From the NCBI RefSeq assembly GCF_027105055.1, contig NZ_CP114264.1:2232001-2296000 (forward strand): a stretch of 64,000 bases of DNA, in the 5' to 3' direction. A program made the position numbers and the translations under genes. The notes under the pieces were generated by a model. That model was not told where the DNA came from, did no database searches, and saw nothing but the letters and a program-made list of their open reading frames with translations. The DNA is from Acinetobacter sp. TR3 (GTDB lineage: Bacteria; Pseudomonadota; Gammaproteobacteria; Pseudomonadales; Moraxellaceae). Shown piece after piece: positions 1 to 8,294 of the stretch (the first letter of the stretch is position 1; each line of letters opens with the position of its first letter).

Positions 1-53
1 AAGACTGTTGCTTGAGATGTGATTGAAACAATCGTGTGAATATTTTCTTCATC

Positions 54-827
54 TTAGAATCGCTCCTGATACGGACGTAGATCCAATTCATGTGTCCACA
101 AATCACTACTTTGTTGAAACAGCATCCAATAATTTTCAGCAATTGCTTCGATATTTAAACCACCCGTTCCACGCGTCAACCGAGCCAAACGCCCTAAGCC
201 AAATAAAGCCTTATTGACACGATCACCATCGACCATGCCATCAACCACCACATGCGCCACATGAATATTTTGCGATTTATAGCATTGTGCAAGATTCAAA
301 GCATATGATCTTAATGCTGACTTCCCCATGGTAAAAGCTGCGAAAAATGGTTTTCCTCGCATTGAGGCACTTGCTCCAGTAAAGATCAACGTGCCCTTTT
401 GTTGCTGTTCAAAAATCTTTAGGCTACTTTGCGATACCCAATAGGCAGATAAAAAAGTAGAACGCCACATTTGCGTAAAAAACTGAAGCGACGTTTTTAG
501 GAAAATTGAAGGAACATTACCACCGACATTATGAATCACTGCTGCAATCTGTTCATCTGAATGATTGATCGAGTCAAACAAAATCTGAATTTGGACAGGG
601 TCTTCCGCATCTAAAGATTTCGCGATTGCCGTTCCACCATGTAATCGAATTTCAGCAGCGACATCTTCAACTTTTTGCAAAGTACGCCCGACCACATAGA
701 CTTTTAAACCTGCTTGTGCGAAACGTTGTGCCACTGCCGCACCAATGCCTTGCTGAGCGCCTACACCAATCACCACTGCACATGGTGTCGGATTGGTTAG
801 TTTTAAGCTGTTACTTGGCACACTCAT
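54..827 (-). CDS. SDR family oxidoreductase
   Basis: Rossmann-type short-chain dehydrogenase/reductase, about 257 residues. The N-terminal nucleotide-binding loop reads GVGAQQGIGAAVA, and a strand-end HNVGGN takes the place of the usual NNAG. The catalytic YxxxK position reads FTMGK, so the tyrosine is phenylalanine. From memory, a whole SDR subfamily has this, so it need not mean loss of function; the substrate is unknown. I chose the ATG at 827 because it overlaps the GST stop by four bases (ATGA). An ATG five codons upstream at 842 is also open. It is the last gene of the HxlR-linked operon; the stop lies 53 bases from the window edge. Confidence 0.8.
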   Translation of the reverse strand: MSVPSNSLKLTNPTPCAVVIGVGAQQGIGAAVAQRFAQAGLKVYVVGRTLQKVEDVAAEIRLHGGTAIAKSLDAEDPVQIQILFDSINHSDEQIAAVIHNVGGNVPSIFLKTSLQFFTQMWRSTFLSAYWVSQSSLKIFEQQQKGTLIFTGASASMRGKPFFAAFTMGKSALRSYALNLAQCYKSQNIHVAHVVVDGMVDGDRVNKALFGLGRLARLTRGTGGLNIEAIAENYWMLFQQSSDLWTHELDLRPYQERF

Positions 828-1507
828 AATTGGACAATCCATTGTGCAATATGTGAATAGCTCTTAATTTTAGCACCCCATACTTTACTCGTCCGCACGA
901 TTTCCAAAAGCTGTGAACCAACTGCAATATCAGCTAGTGTTTGCACATCCCCAACGAGCCAACCTGTATTGCTTAAAACCAATTCGATGCGTTCTAAATG
1001 TCGTATAAACTCAGCTTCAATATCTGCTTTTGCCATACGTCCTGTACCTTGCATTTTTAGTTGCAAACTCAGCGCTGATTTTAGTAACGGTTTCATCAAA
1101 ATAACTTCATGCTTAGGACGACCTTCAGCACTCATTGCCACAGCATGATTGAATGCTTCAGCATCACTCACGCGGAAATGAATTTCATAAAAATATAGCA
1201 GCTCATCCGCCCAATCTTCCCAAAGTTCAACATAGGCGTTTTGCAAAGGATCTGCTGGATATAAACGAGGTAATTCAGGATAAGTCTCATCCAAATAACG
1301 AGCGATACGCGTACTGTCTTGAATCCGTTGACCATTAATATCCAATACAGGTACTTTACCGACTTTGCTCAACATCGGCACTTTCGCACCTAGAACCCCA
1401 TTATAATTGACGGTTTCATAGGCAATGCCTTTGAACTTCAACATTCGAGCAACTTTTTGGCAGAACGGTGAAATTTCCCACTGATGTAAAACAACTGAAT
1501 TTTTCAT
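824..1507 (-). CDS. Glutathione S-transferase family protein
   Basis: A 227-residue cytosolic GST-like protein. The N-terminal thioredoxin-like domain (about 1-80) carries an SPFCQKV segment where the glutathione-contacting residue normally sits, the cis-proline region KVPVLDING, and QDSTRIARYLDE. An all-helical C-terminal domain follows. Its 3' end overlaps the SDR start by four bases, and it begins 16 bases after the small membrane-protein gene, so these genes are probably co-transcribed. Family membership is clear. The reaction (conjugation, isomerisation or peroxide reduction) cannot be told from sequence. Confidence 0.85.
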   Translation of the reverse strand: MKNSVVLHQWEISPFCQKVARMLKFKGIAYETVNYNGVLGAKVPMLSKVGKVPVLDINGQRIQDSTRIARYLDETYPELPRLYPADPLQNAYVELWEDWADELLYFYEIHFRVSDAEAFNHAVAMSAEGRPKHEVILMKPLLKSALSLQLKMQGTGRMAKADIEAEFIRHLERIELVLSNTGWLVGDVQTLADIAVGSQLLEIVRTSKVWGAKIKSYSHIAQWIVQL

Positions 1508-1523
1508 TCTTTTTTCCTGTCAA

Positions 1524-1982
1524 TTATTGTGTTTCTTGCAAAATACTTCGGCGAGTCGGAAGCCAAAATACGATAAATAACACCAATATGCTCCAACCTA
1601 AAAGCAAATCGCCCAATAGATGTATTTTTTCATTCGGCATGACCAATGCCATTGCTGTCATTAATCCAAAATGACCTATATTTGCGATTGCGGTAAAATC
1701 CAAGAATGCGATATTTTTCTCAGGAAACTTGGCAATCTTGAGCAGAAACCATCCCCAAACAACATAAATAATCGAGATCATGGCTTCATAGTGTTCAGCA
1801 TGTGGTTCTACACCGCCCCATCGAATTAAACGTAAAATCAGTCTTCCGACCTCATTTTTTAATAAATGATCAGTCCAACCAAATAGTATGGCGAATAAAG
1901 CAATACCAAAAAAAGAAATAAAACCCAATCCCATTAAAGTCATTACTTTATTGAAATGACGAGCGTAAAAATTGGTTTGCAT
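1524..1982 (-). CDS. Small multi-pass membrane protein, function unknown
   Basis: A 152-residue hydrophobic protein with about four membrane segments: roughly residues 12-34, 64-86, 92-115 and 122-144. The ends are basic and polar, and there is no signal peptide cleavage pattern or recognisable catalytic motif. It sits within the minus-strand operon between the thioesterase and GST genes, so a role linked to that lipid/xenobiotic-looking set is a guess from context. I do not recognise a named family. Confidence 0.65.
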   Translation of the reverse strand: MQTNFYARHFNKVMTLMGLGFISFFGIALFAILFGWTDHLLKNEVGRLILRLIRWGGVEPHAEHYEAMISIIYVVWGWFLLKIAKFPEKNIAFLDFTAIANIGHFGLMTAMALVMPNEKIHLLGDLLLGWSILVLFIVFWLPTRRSILQETQ

Positions 1983-2045
1983 CTTTCATCTCCAACAATT
2001 TATTCTAGTTTCGATTCAGAACCTACATACTGCCTAATACATTGA

Positions 2046-2486
2046 TTAAGTACGGATCACCATATTGGTTGCTGTGGCATGGGCATATAATTTTCCTTCC
2101 TCATCACGCAGATAACCTTCAGAAATCACCAAATTGCGTCCAACATTAATCACTTTTCCTTCAGCGATGAGTTTTTTATTAAATGGCATTGGACGGCACA
2201 TTTTGATGGCTAAATCCGTCGTACCATAACCCTCACCTGCTGCTAGCACGGTATGCGTTGCACAACCCGTCACCGAATCCAATACTGTTGCAGCAAAACC
2301 ACCATGTACGCCCCCTAAAGGATTGGTATGTCGTTCATCTGCAATCGCAATAAATACAATCCGCCCATATTCAACTTCAGAAACACCCTCCATACCCATT
2401 GTTTTAGCAATTCCTGGTGGCGGCACTAAACCTTGTTGAAATGCCTGCATGATTTCTAAACCCGTCATTTGATTTGGAGTTTTCAT
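2046..2486 (-). CDS. PaaI-type hotdog-fold thioesterase
   Basis: A 146-residue hotdog-fold protein of the PaaI/YbgC-like acyl-CoA thioesterase group. The segment NPLGGVHGGFAATVLDSVTG matches the HGG(x)nD signature, in which the HGG turn and the aspartate on the long helix form the active site. The central strand region TTDLAIKMCRPMPF also fits. It probably hydrolyses an acyl- or aryl-CoA. The neighbouring hydrolases suggest a pathway that handles acyl groups, but the substrate is not determined. Confidence 0.85.
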   Translation of the reverse strand: MKTPNQMTGLEIMQAFQQGLVPPPGIAKTMGMEGVSEVEYGRIVFIAIADERHTNPLGGVHGGFAATVLDSVTGCATHTVLAAGEGYGTTDLAIKMCRPMPFNKKLIAEGKVINVGRNLVISEGYLRDEEGKLYAHATATNMVIRT

Positions 2487-2521
2487 CTGTTTGATCTCAT
2501 TTTCTATGTGAAATAAAGTGT

Positions 2522-3433
2522 TTAAGCAATTTGCTTTGATCTACGCTGTGAAATGGATTGCACAAATTGCTGAATCTTTTCTGCAATCGGCTGTGGTTGA
2601 CTTAGAATTCCCCAATGCCCTGCGCTCACTTCGGCATAGCGAATATCCTCAACCCACTCCTGCATCCCTTGACTCAACGACAAGGGTACAAACGGATCTT
2701 GATTCATCAACAACATCTGCACAGGAATGGTGGTACGACGACGTGAAGGATTTAAAAGTGGTTTTACTAAATTCTGACGATATAGCCCCAAACCGCTCTT
2801 TGCATTTCTCAGTTGTGTTGGGCTTGCTTCGACTGTGGTATTTTCTAAATAACCCACAAGCGTTGACCACAACTTATCTAAACCTAAATGCCACGTCAGT
2901 TCTGGCAATATCGGCATCTGAAACATCGCCATATAACCAGATGCGGTTATGCGCTTAGCGACATTAAAATAGCCTTGAAAATTTCGTCGAGCCAATTGAC
3001 GCTGAAACCACCAACCCACATGATCCGCACTCGGTGCTAATGCGGTATAAGACGCAATTTGAGGCTTTAAACGATCCCCTAATACGGCTTCCCAAGCTTG
3101 TAAAGCGCCCCAATCATGACCAACTAAATGAACAGCTTGATCTGGACTCATTGCTTGAATGACTTGGGATAAGTCTTGTACTAAATAATCAAAAGCATAG
3201 CCTTGCGTGGTTTCAGGAATATCAGATAATCCTGTGCCTCTTACATCATAAGCAACCACATTGAAATCAACGGCTAAACGTTCGGCAACCAACTGCCAGA
3301 CATCAGCAGCGTCAGGATAACCATGTACCAATACGATTGTTTCTCGATCCGCATCTAAACGCCCCCAATGATAAGCAGCTAAACAGATATTGCCTGAAAG
3401 CACATAATGCTTGGTTTTTTCAAAATGATTCAT
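2522..3433 (-). CDS. Alpha/beta hydrolase, epoxide-hydrolase/dehalogenase-like
   Basis: A 303-residue alpha/beta hydrolase. The oxyanion region is VHGYPDAADVW, and the nucleophile elbow GHDWGA carries aspartate rather than serine, as in epoxide hydrolases and haloalkane dehalogenases. The late catalytic histidine is in SAGHWGIL. A cap domain fills the middle (about 130-220). Its start overlaps the stop of the upstream PF10118 gene by four bases, which suggests translational coupling. The nucleophile type is visible; the actual epoxide or halide substrate is not. Confidence 0.85.
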   Translation of the reverse strand: MNHFEKTKHYVLSGNICLAAYHWGRLDADRETIVLVHGYPDAADVWQLVAERLAVDFNVVAYDVRGTGLSDIPETTQGYAFDYLVQDLSQVIQAMSPDQAVHLVGHDWGALQAWEAVLGDRLKPQIASYTALAPSADHVGWWFQRQLARRNFQGYFNVAKRITASGYMAMFQMPILPELTWHLGLDKLWSTLVGYLENTTVEASPTQLRNAKSGLGLYRQNLVKPLLNPSRRRTTIPVQMLLMNQDPFVPLSLSQGMQEWVEDIRYAEVSAGHWGILSQPQPIAEKIQQFVQSISQRRSKQIA

Positions 3434-4365
3434 GACTGCACCTGTGTCAAAGTCTCTGCTTTTTGCTGATGAGCAAGTACACCCGCAGATTGAGCCAAAT
3501 AGCTTTGCGCAAGCTCGGTTGAAGCTTCGTAGAACGGATGATAATTGGGTTTAAAGAACCGTAAACTGGTGGTAAAAAACCATACAGGACCGGGCATATA
3601 ACCATTTAAATCCGAACGATGCCAAGCCTTCCAAAACGCAGGTCGCCATAAGCTTTTTTGCTGCTTCGGAATCAATGGATCATCTTGTGCAAGCTGAACC
3701 GTACCCGCTGCCATCAGGTAAGTAAAAATAGGTGCTGTCACTGCCATCACCGCAATACGCAATAGATAATTTCCAGAAATGTGCTGATAAACATCGTAAG
3801 CCACCGTGCGATGTTCAACTTCTTCGGCGCTATGCCAAGTGAATAAATCACTGACCACAGGATCACTCCCACGAGCTTCCCATTCGGAACGAGTCAAAAC
3901 ATATTCACCAATTGCGGAGGTAAAATGTTCTGCAGCAGCCACAAGCCCAACACGTGCATTCAGCCAAGGTCTTTGCCATGATTTCGGTAACTTAAACCCT
4001 AAAGGTTTGTCCGCTAATACATGATCAAACAGATTGACGACACGTTTATATTGCTGTTCTACATCAACGCCATAACGAACTAAATATGCGTCAATTGAGC
4101 TTTTATGTGCTTGAGAATGAATGGCTTCTTGTCGGATAAAAATTTTCGTATCTTCTCTTAGTTTTTCATCTTCAATCAATGGCAATGCTTTATTGAACAT
4201 GCGGCAGAAAAAATACTCGCCACGAACCAAGGTAAAACTAAAATGATTAACACCATGACTGGCTAATGGATCTTGTGGAATCCAATGTAAGGGTGAATCA
4301 TTCCATTCAAATTTCACTTGTCGAGGAATCATCGCCCAACTTGCTTTTGATGCTTGTGATTGCAT
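3430..4365 (-). CDS. PF10118 metal-dependent hydrolase-like protein (copy 2)
   Basis: A 311-residue helical protein of the family named predicted metal-dependent hydrolase (PF10118). Conserved acidic/histidine pairs RQEAIHSQAH (about 90) and SAEEVEHRTVAYDVY (about 190) look like a ferritin-like di-metal site. A hydrophobic stretch at about 205-228 could be a membrane helix. It is clearly paralogous to the gene just upstream, shares the same motifs in the same order, and follows it by 16 bases. The biochemical role of the family is poorly known. Confidence 0.85.
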   Translation of the reverse strand: MQSQASKASWAMIPRQVKFEWNDSPLHWIPQDPLASHGVNHFSFTLVRGEYFFCRMFNKALPLIEDEKLREDTKIFIRQEAIHSQAHKSSIDAYLVRYGVDVEQQYKRVVNLFDHVLADKPLGFKLPKSWQRPWLNARVGLVAAAEHFTSAIGEYVLTRSEWEARGSDPVVSDLFTWHSAEEVEHRTVAYDVYQHISGNYLLRIAVMAVTAPIFTYLMAAGTVQLAQDDPLIPKQQKSLWRPAFWKAWHRSDLNGYMPGPVWFFTTSLRFFKPNYHPFYEASTELAQSYLAQSAGVLAHQQKAETLTQVQS

Positions 4366-4381
4366 GGTTTATTCCTCAAAG

Positions 4382-5248
4382 TTAAGCAGGTAAATGATTT
4401 TCGACTTGGGATAATCCAATTTTTACTTTGGTTTTTGCGACGATTTCAGACTCATCGCTGTCATTGGGATGAAAATTAAAACGGTAATAATCTAAAAATT
4501 TAGGAATGAAAACTTTATATTTTTCTCTGCCATGTTGTGCAAATTTAAGCCATGATTTTAAGTTTAATAATTGTTGATCACGTTTCAAAAGCACCACTTG
4601 ATATGCCGTCGACATGACGGTAATCATGGCTAAACTAAAGGTAAAAATAGCAACTCGCGGAATATAAGCAGCCAATCCTTTGCCATATAAATATTCATAC
4701 ATATCATAGGCAACTGCTTTATGTTCTGTTTCCTCAACGCTGTGCCATAACCATAAATTACGGATGGTTTCATCGGTCATGAGTTCATTCACATCTTTCA
4801 TCATTTCCACCACAAGAACGGCGGTGTAATGCTCCAAACCTACGGTAACCAATAAATTCCATTTTTTGGGAAAGGTTCGCTCAATCGCTTTCAGAATAAT
4901 CCCTGTGGTTTTTTCTAATGATTCAGGATCTAAACCATACTGCTGCGCACTTCGATGAAATGCATGATGTTCTTTGGAATGCATGGCTTCCTGACCAATA
5001 AATGCACCAATATCACGATCTAACTGTTCATTATTTTTAATTCGATCTCGTAAGGCACGAACTGATCGCACAAAATAAGACTCTCCTTCTGGAAACAATG
5101 TAGACAAACCCGTGAAATAATGGGTAAACGCTGGCTCATTATTACACCAATACTTGGGCATATCCTGAAACTCATAATCCATACGACGTACTGGGAATGA
5201 TGCAGGTGTTTTTTGCTTTGATTTTTCTTTCAACACTGACATAGACAT
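4382..5248 (-). CDS. PF10118 metal-dependent hydrolase-like protein (copy 1)
   Basis: First gene of the minus-strand operon, 288 residues, paralogous to the next gene. The metal-site-like motifs are GQEAMHSKEHHAF (about 85) and SVEETEHKAVAYDMYEY (about 170), followed by a hydrophobic helix (about 195-220). The leader is only about 50 bases long and contains the proposed HxlR operator. Tandem duplication followed by divergence is the simplest reading of the pair. Confidence 0.85.
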   Translation of the reverse strand: MSMSVLKEKSKQKTPASFPVRRMDYEFQDMPKYWCNNEPAFTHYFTGLSTLFPEGESYFVRSVRALRDRIKNNEQLDRDIGAFIGQEAMHSKEHHAFHRSAQQYGLDPESLEKTTGIILKAIERTFPKKWNLLVTVGLEHYTAVLVVEMMKDVNELMTDETIRNLWLWHSVEETEHKAVAYDMYEYLYGKGLAAYIPRVAIFTFSLAMITVMSTAYQVVLLKRDQQLLNLKSWLKFAQHGREKYKVFIPKFLDYYRFNFHPNDSDESEIVAKTKVKIGLSQVENHLPA

Positions 5249-5278
5249 AACTCACCTCAAGAATTCATCTTAAAATAG

Positions 5279-5299
5279 TAAGTTCCAAAAAGGAACTTA
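5279..5299. promoter_or_regulatory. Inverted repeat, probable HxlR operator
   Basis: TAAGTTCC, five A residues, then GGAACTTA: a perfect 8-bp inverted repeat. It sits exactly where transcription of the minus-strand operon should begin, just downstream of the promoter at 5307-5335, and in the intergenic region facing the divergent HxlR regulator gene. Repression by blocking initiation is inferred. Confidence 0.65.
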
Positions 5300-5306
5300 T
5301 GCGAAC

Positions 5307-5335
5307 AAAATAACTATGCTAAAATAGCTTGTCAA
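5307..5335 (-). promoter_or_regulatory. Sigma70-type promoter of the 5248-54 operon
   Basis: On the minus strand TTGACA (5335-5330), a 17-base spacer and TATTTT (5312-5307). The predicted start near 5300 falls at the edge of the TAAGTTCC inverted repeat. Confidence 0.65.
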
Positions 5336-5414
5336 TAAAGTAGATGTGATGGTGGCTAAAGTTGTCCTAAAATGACAGCTTGCTTCCTCTAAAGACAAAC
5401 CGATGGTGTAAGCA

Positions 5415-5873
5415 ATGAAATGGCATGAACTCGGCGAAATGAACTGTCCAATTGCAAGGACATTATCCATTTTTGGTGATCGTTGGACCTTGTTAATTAT
5501 TCGTAATGCTTTTATGGCAACACGACGTTTTGATGACTTCCAAAAACAGTTGGGTATCACACGCCACTTGCTTACCGAGCGTATTAACCGATTGGTTGAA
5601 AACAAGATTTTTGAAAAAGTGCTTTATCACGAAGCTCCCAAACGCTATGAATACAAACTGACAGAAAAAGGGTTAGCGCTTTATCCCATCATTGTCTCGA
5701 TGAGTGTTTGGGGAAATTTATGGCAGAATGAAGATAAACAGTTCCCAGAACTTCGCTACTTACACAAAAGCTGTGGCAATGTCATTCAACCAACGCTGAG
5801 CTGTAATTGTTGCGGTCAAAACTTAGATGCTCGTTTGATGTCACCTGTTTATTTCACTGAGAATATTTCATAG
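5415..5873 (+). CDS. HxlR-family transcriptional regulator
   Basis: A 152-residue winged-helix regulator. The family signature is clear: MNCPIARTLSIFGDRWTLLI at about residues 9-28, then RRFDDFQKQLGITRHLLTERINRL as the recognition region. The C-terminal tail has three cysteines (SCGNVIQ, SCNCCGQ) that could bind metal or sense oxidants or electrophiles, as in some HxlR proteins; this last point is inference. It is divergent from the hydrolase/GST operon and probably controls it through the inverted repeat at 5279-5299. No strong Shine-Dalgarno sequence precedes the ATG. Confidence 0.88.
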   Translation: MKWHELGEMNCPIARTLSIFGDRWTLLIIRNAFMATRRFDDFQKQLGITRHLLTERINRLVENKIFEKVLYHEAPKRYEYKLTEKGLALYPIIVSMSVWGNLWQNEDKQFPELRYLHKSCGNVIQPTLSCNCCGQNLDARLMSPVYFTENIS

Positions 5874-6018
5874 TCTATATTCAAGTTTAGCTGTTGATTT
5901 AAATGCCCATATTGCTTAATTTAAAAGCTCTCAATCCAATACAATTAAAAAGAATTGCAGTATTCACAAGAACTTTACAACCGAAAAACTATATTCAAAT
6001 TTTTAAGCGTGAAAGCTT

Positions 6019-7548
6019 ATGCGCTATGGTTTAATTTTAGGTGATCAACTTTCTGAAGAAATCGCTACATTAAAACGACTTGATAAGCATGAAGATGTGA
6101 TTTTAATGGCAGAACTGGTTGAAGAAACCACCTACGTAAAACATCATCCTCAGAAAATTGCACTCATTTTTAGTGCAATGCGGCATTTCGCCAAACATCT
6201 TAAACAACAAGGATGGACTGTTCGTTATCAAGTTTTTGACCGTTCAAAAATAACAAACAATTTTCTTCAATTTCTTAAATCTCAATTAGATAAACAAGAT
6301 GCAAAAGGTTTAGTCATAACCGAATGTGGAGAATACCGCTTACAATATCAAATCGAAAATAGTTGGGAAAAAGAACTCAACATTCCCGTACAAATCCTTA
6401 TAGACGATCGTTTTTTCTCTTCGATTCAAGCTTTTAAACAATGGAGTTCAACTACCAAAGTCCTACGGATGGAGTTTTTCTACCGAAAGTTAAGACAGCA
6501 AACAGGCTATTTGATGCAAGCGGATAAACCAATTGGAGGAAAATGGAATTTTGATAATGATAATCGTCAAAAGTGGAATGGAACGCCCACTATCTCTCCA
6601 GCTTTATATTTTACTCGTGACCAGATTGATTTAGATGTGATCGCTTTAGTTAAAGCAGAGTTTCAAGATCATATTGGTCAAATTGATCATTTCAACTGGG
6701 CAACTACACGCCAACAAGCTCTTCAAGCCCTTGATTATTTTATCCAATATCAATTATTCCATTTTGGTCAATATCAAGATGCTATGGTCAACCAACAAGA
6801 TTATATGTTCCATAGCCTCCTTTCTCCCTACCTAAACTGTGGATTACTGTCACCCAAAGAAGTTGGTGATGCTGCTGAATCAGCTTATTACAATAACCAA
6901 ATTCCGTTGAACGCTGCTGAGGGTTTTATTCGACAAATACTAGGTTGGCGTGAATTTATTCGCGGCGTTTATTGGCTGTGCATGCCGAATTATCGTGATC
7001 TCAATAAATTAAATGCTAAAAGAGACTTGCCCAGCTATTTTTGGACTGCTGAAACAAAAATGCAATGTATGCATGAATGTTTAAGAAACTCTTTGGAAAA
7101 TGCTTATGCTCACCATATTCAACGTTTGATGGTGATTGGTAATTTCACATTATTGAATGGCATCTCACCCAAGCAAGTCAATGAATGGTATTTGAGTGTC
7201 TATGCTGATGCATTTGAATGGGTACAACTTCCAAATACTCATGGAATGGTTTTATTTGCAGATGCTGGTCTTGTTGCAAGTAAACCTTATGCAGCATCAG
7301 GTAATTACATTCATAAAATGTCTAATTACTGTCAACACTGCCATTACAATGTAAAAACCAAAACTGATCATGATAGTTGCCCATTCAACAGTTTATATTG
7401 GGACTTTCTACATCGAAATCGAGTCTTTTTTAGTTCAAATCCGCGGATGACAATGATGTATAAGCAATGGGATAAATTAGAATTATCTGAACAAAATCGT
7501 ATTTTAAAACGTGCCTCCCATCTTCAAAATCAAATCGAAGAACTCTAA
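6019..7548 (+). CDS. phrB: Fe-S bacterial cryptochrome/(6-4) photolyase (PhrB type)
   Basis: A 509-residue deoxyribodipyrimidine photolyase-related protein (PF04244). It is predicted to use light to repair UV photoproducts through FAD, with a 4Fe-4S cluster and a lumazine-type antenna as in Agrobacterium PhrB. The N-terminal antenna-binding domain starts MRYGLILGDQLSEE. The catalytic helical domain contains GFIRQILGWREFIRG and AYAHHIQRLMVIGNF. The four cluster cysteines fall at residues 350, 438, 441 and 454 (MQC, YCQHC, SCPF), the numbering I recall for PhrB. The stop is two bases before the DUF2256 start, so the two are co-translated. Exact lesion specificity is inferred. Confidence 0.92.
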   Translation: MRYGLILGDQLSEEIATLKRLDKHEDVILMAELVEETTYVKHHPQKIALIFSAMRHFAKHLKQQGWTVRYQVFDRSKITNNFLQFLKSQLDKQDAKGLVITECGEYRLQYQIENSWEKELNIPVQILIDDRFFSSIQAFKQWSSTTKVLRMEFFYRKLRQQTGYLMQADKPIGGKWNFDNDNRQKWNGTPTISPALYFTRDQIDLDVIALVKAEFQDHIGQIDHFNWATTRQQALQALDYFIQYQLFHFGQYQDAMVNQQDYMFHSLLSPYLNCGLLSPKEVGDAAESAYYNNQIPLNAAEGFIRQILGWREFIRGVYWLCMPNYRDLNKLNAKRDLPSYFWTAETKMQCMHECLRNSLENAYAHHIQRLMVIGNFTLLNGISPKQVNEWYLSVYADAFEWVQLPNTHGMVLFADAGLVASKPYAASGNYIHKMSNYCQHCHYNVKTKTDHDSCPFNSLYWDFLHRNRVFFSSNPRMTMMYKQWDKLELSEQNRILKRASHLQNQIEEL

Positions 7549-7550
7549 AA

Positions 7551-7712
7551 ATGCATAAAAAAATACATTTACCCGAGAAAGTTTGTCTAAATTGCCACCT
7601 CACATTTTCTTGGCGTAAAAAATGGGAACGATGTTGGAATGAAGTTCAATATTGCTCTAAAAAATGTAAATCACAAGCTAAAATTAATAGTAAAAATCAG
7701 GTATCCAACTGA
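7551..7712 (+). CDS. DUF2256 small zinc-ribbon-like protein
   Basis: A 53-residue ORF starting MHKKIHLPEKVCLNCHLTF. It has the DUF2256 pattern: KxCxxC near the N-terminus, then FSWRKKWERCW, then YCSKKCK, so it is probably a small metal-binding protein. The start is two bases after the photolyase stop. DUF2256 genes often accompany this photolyase class, which supports the call. The function is unknown; a link to photolyase Fe-S or redox chemistry is speculation. Its stop lies inside the loop of the following hairpin. Confidence 0.9.
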   Translation: MHKKIHLPEKVCLNCHLTFSWRKKWERCWNEVQYCSKKCKSQAKINSKNQVSN

Positions 7713-7720
7713 GATACCTG
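7698..7720. terminator. Hairpin between convergent genes
   Basis: CAGGTATC, a 7-base loop, GATACCTG, followed by ATTAAATTTTAA. It lies between the DUF2256 and lipocalin 3' ends and overlaps the last codons of DUF2256. The U-tract is weak in both directions, so termination efficiency is uncertain. Confidence 0.5.
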
Positions 7721-7736
7721 ATTAAATTTTAAGAAC

Positions 7737-8294
7737 TTATGGTGTCCGATGAGGAGTTTTGATGAGCTTAGATAAGTCGTAACCTTGTTGTTTAGCTGTT
7801 TCAAGGTATGAATTATAAGTAGCGTCATCAATTGTTGGTGTCTTAGAAAGAAGCCATAAATATTTCGTCGATGGCCCACCTACCAATGCAACTTTATATT
7901 CAGGATCTACGCGTAAAACCCAATAATCGCCTTTCGTAAATGGCAGCCAACGTAAACCTTTAGGTAAGAAACTAACTTTCAATTTACTATTCCCACTATT
8001 AGCAGGATAAGCCACACCTTGTGAACTATCCATTTGCCCTGTTTTAGTTCTACAGCTATTTAAAACCCCGATGGTTTTATCAGGATTAAGTGTATACACA
8101 GCAGTCGTATCACTTAGACAGTGTCGTTGAAAATACATTGGCAAATGAGCGATCTCGTACCATTTTCCAGCATATTGATTCACATCAATTTTATCGACAG
8201 CAGAGGGTTTTTCAGCATTTGCTTGCATTGGTATTACAACAGCAGTCATTGCAGCAGACAATATTGTCATGCCCAATAAAGTTTTAGCTTTCAT
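7737..8294 (-). CDS. Lipocalin family protein (Blc-like)
   Basis: A 185-residue secreted lipocalin. A Sec signal peptide (about residues 1-27, ending MQANA) is followed by DVNQYAGKWYEIAHLP, the GxW motif of lipocalins. Later come ALVGGPSTKYLWLLSKTP and the C-terminal helix YNSYLETAKQQGYDLSKL, both typical of Blc. E. coli Blc is a lipoprotein; here there is no lipobox cysteine, so a soluble periplasmic form is expected. It probably carries lysophospholipids or fatty acids. It is convergent with the photolyase/DUF2256 pair. Confidence 0.87.
   Translation of the reverse strand: MKAKTLLGMTILSAAMTAVVIPMQANAEKPSAVDKIDVNQYAGKWYEIAHLPMYFQRHCLSDTTAVYTLNPDKTIGVLNSCRTKTGQMDSSQGVAYPANSGNSKLKVSFLPKGLRWLPFTKGDYWVLRVDPEYKVALVGGPSTKYLWLLSKTPTIDDATYNSYLETAKQQGYDLSKLIKTPHRTP

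Noticed and set aside
54..827. Inactive SDR because the catalytic tyrosine is phenylalanine
   Set aside because: A recognised SDR subfamily shares this substitution, so the protein is likely functional.
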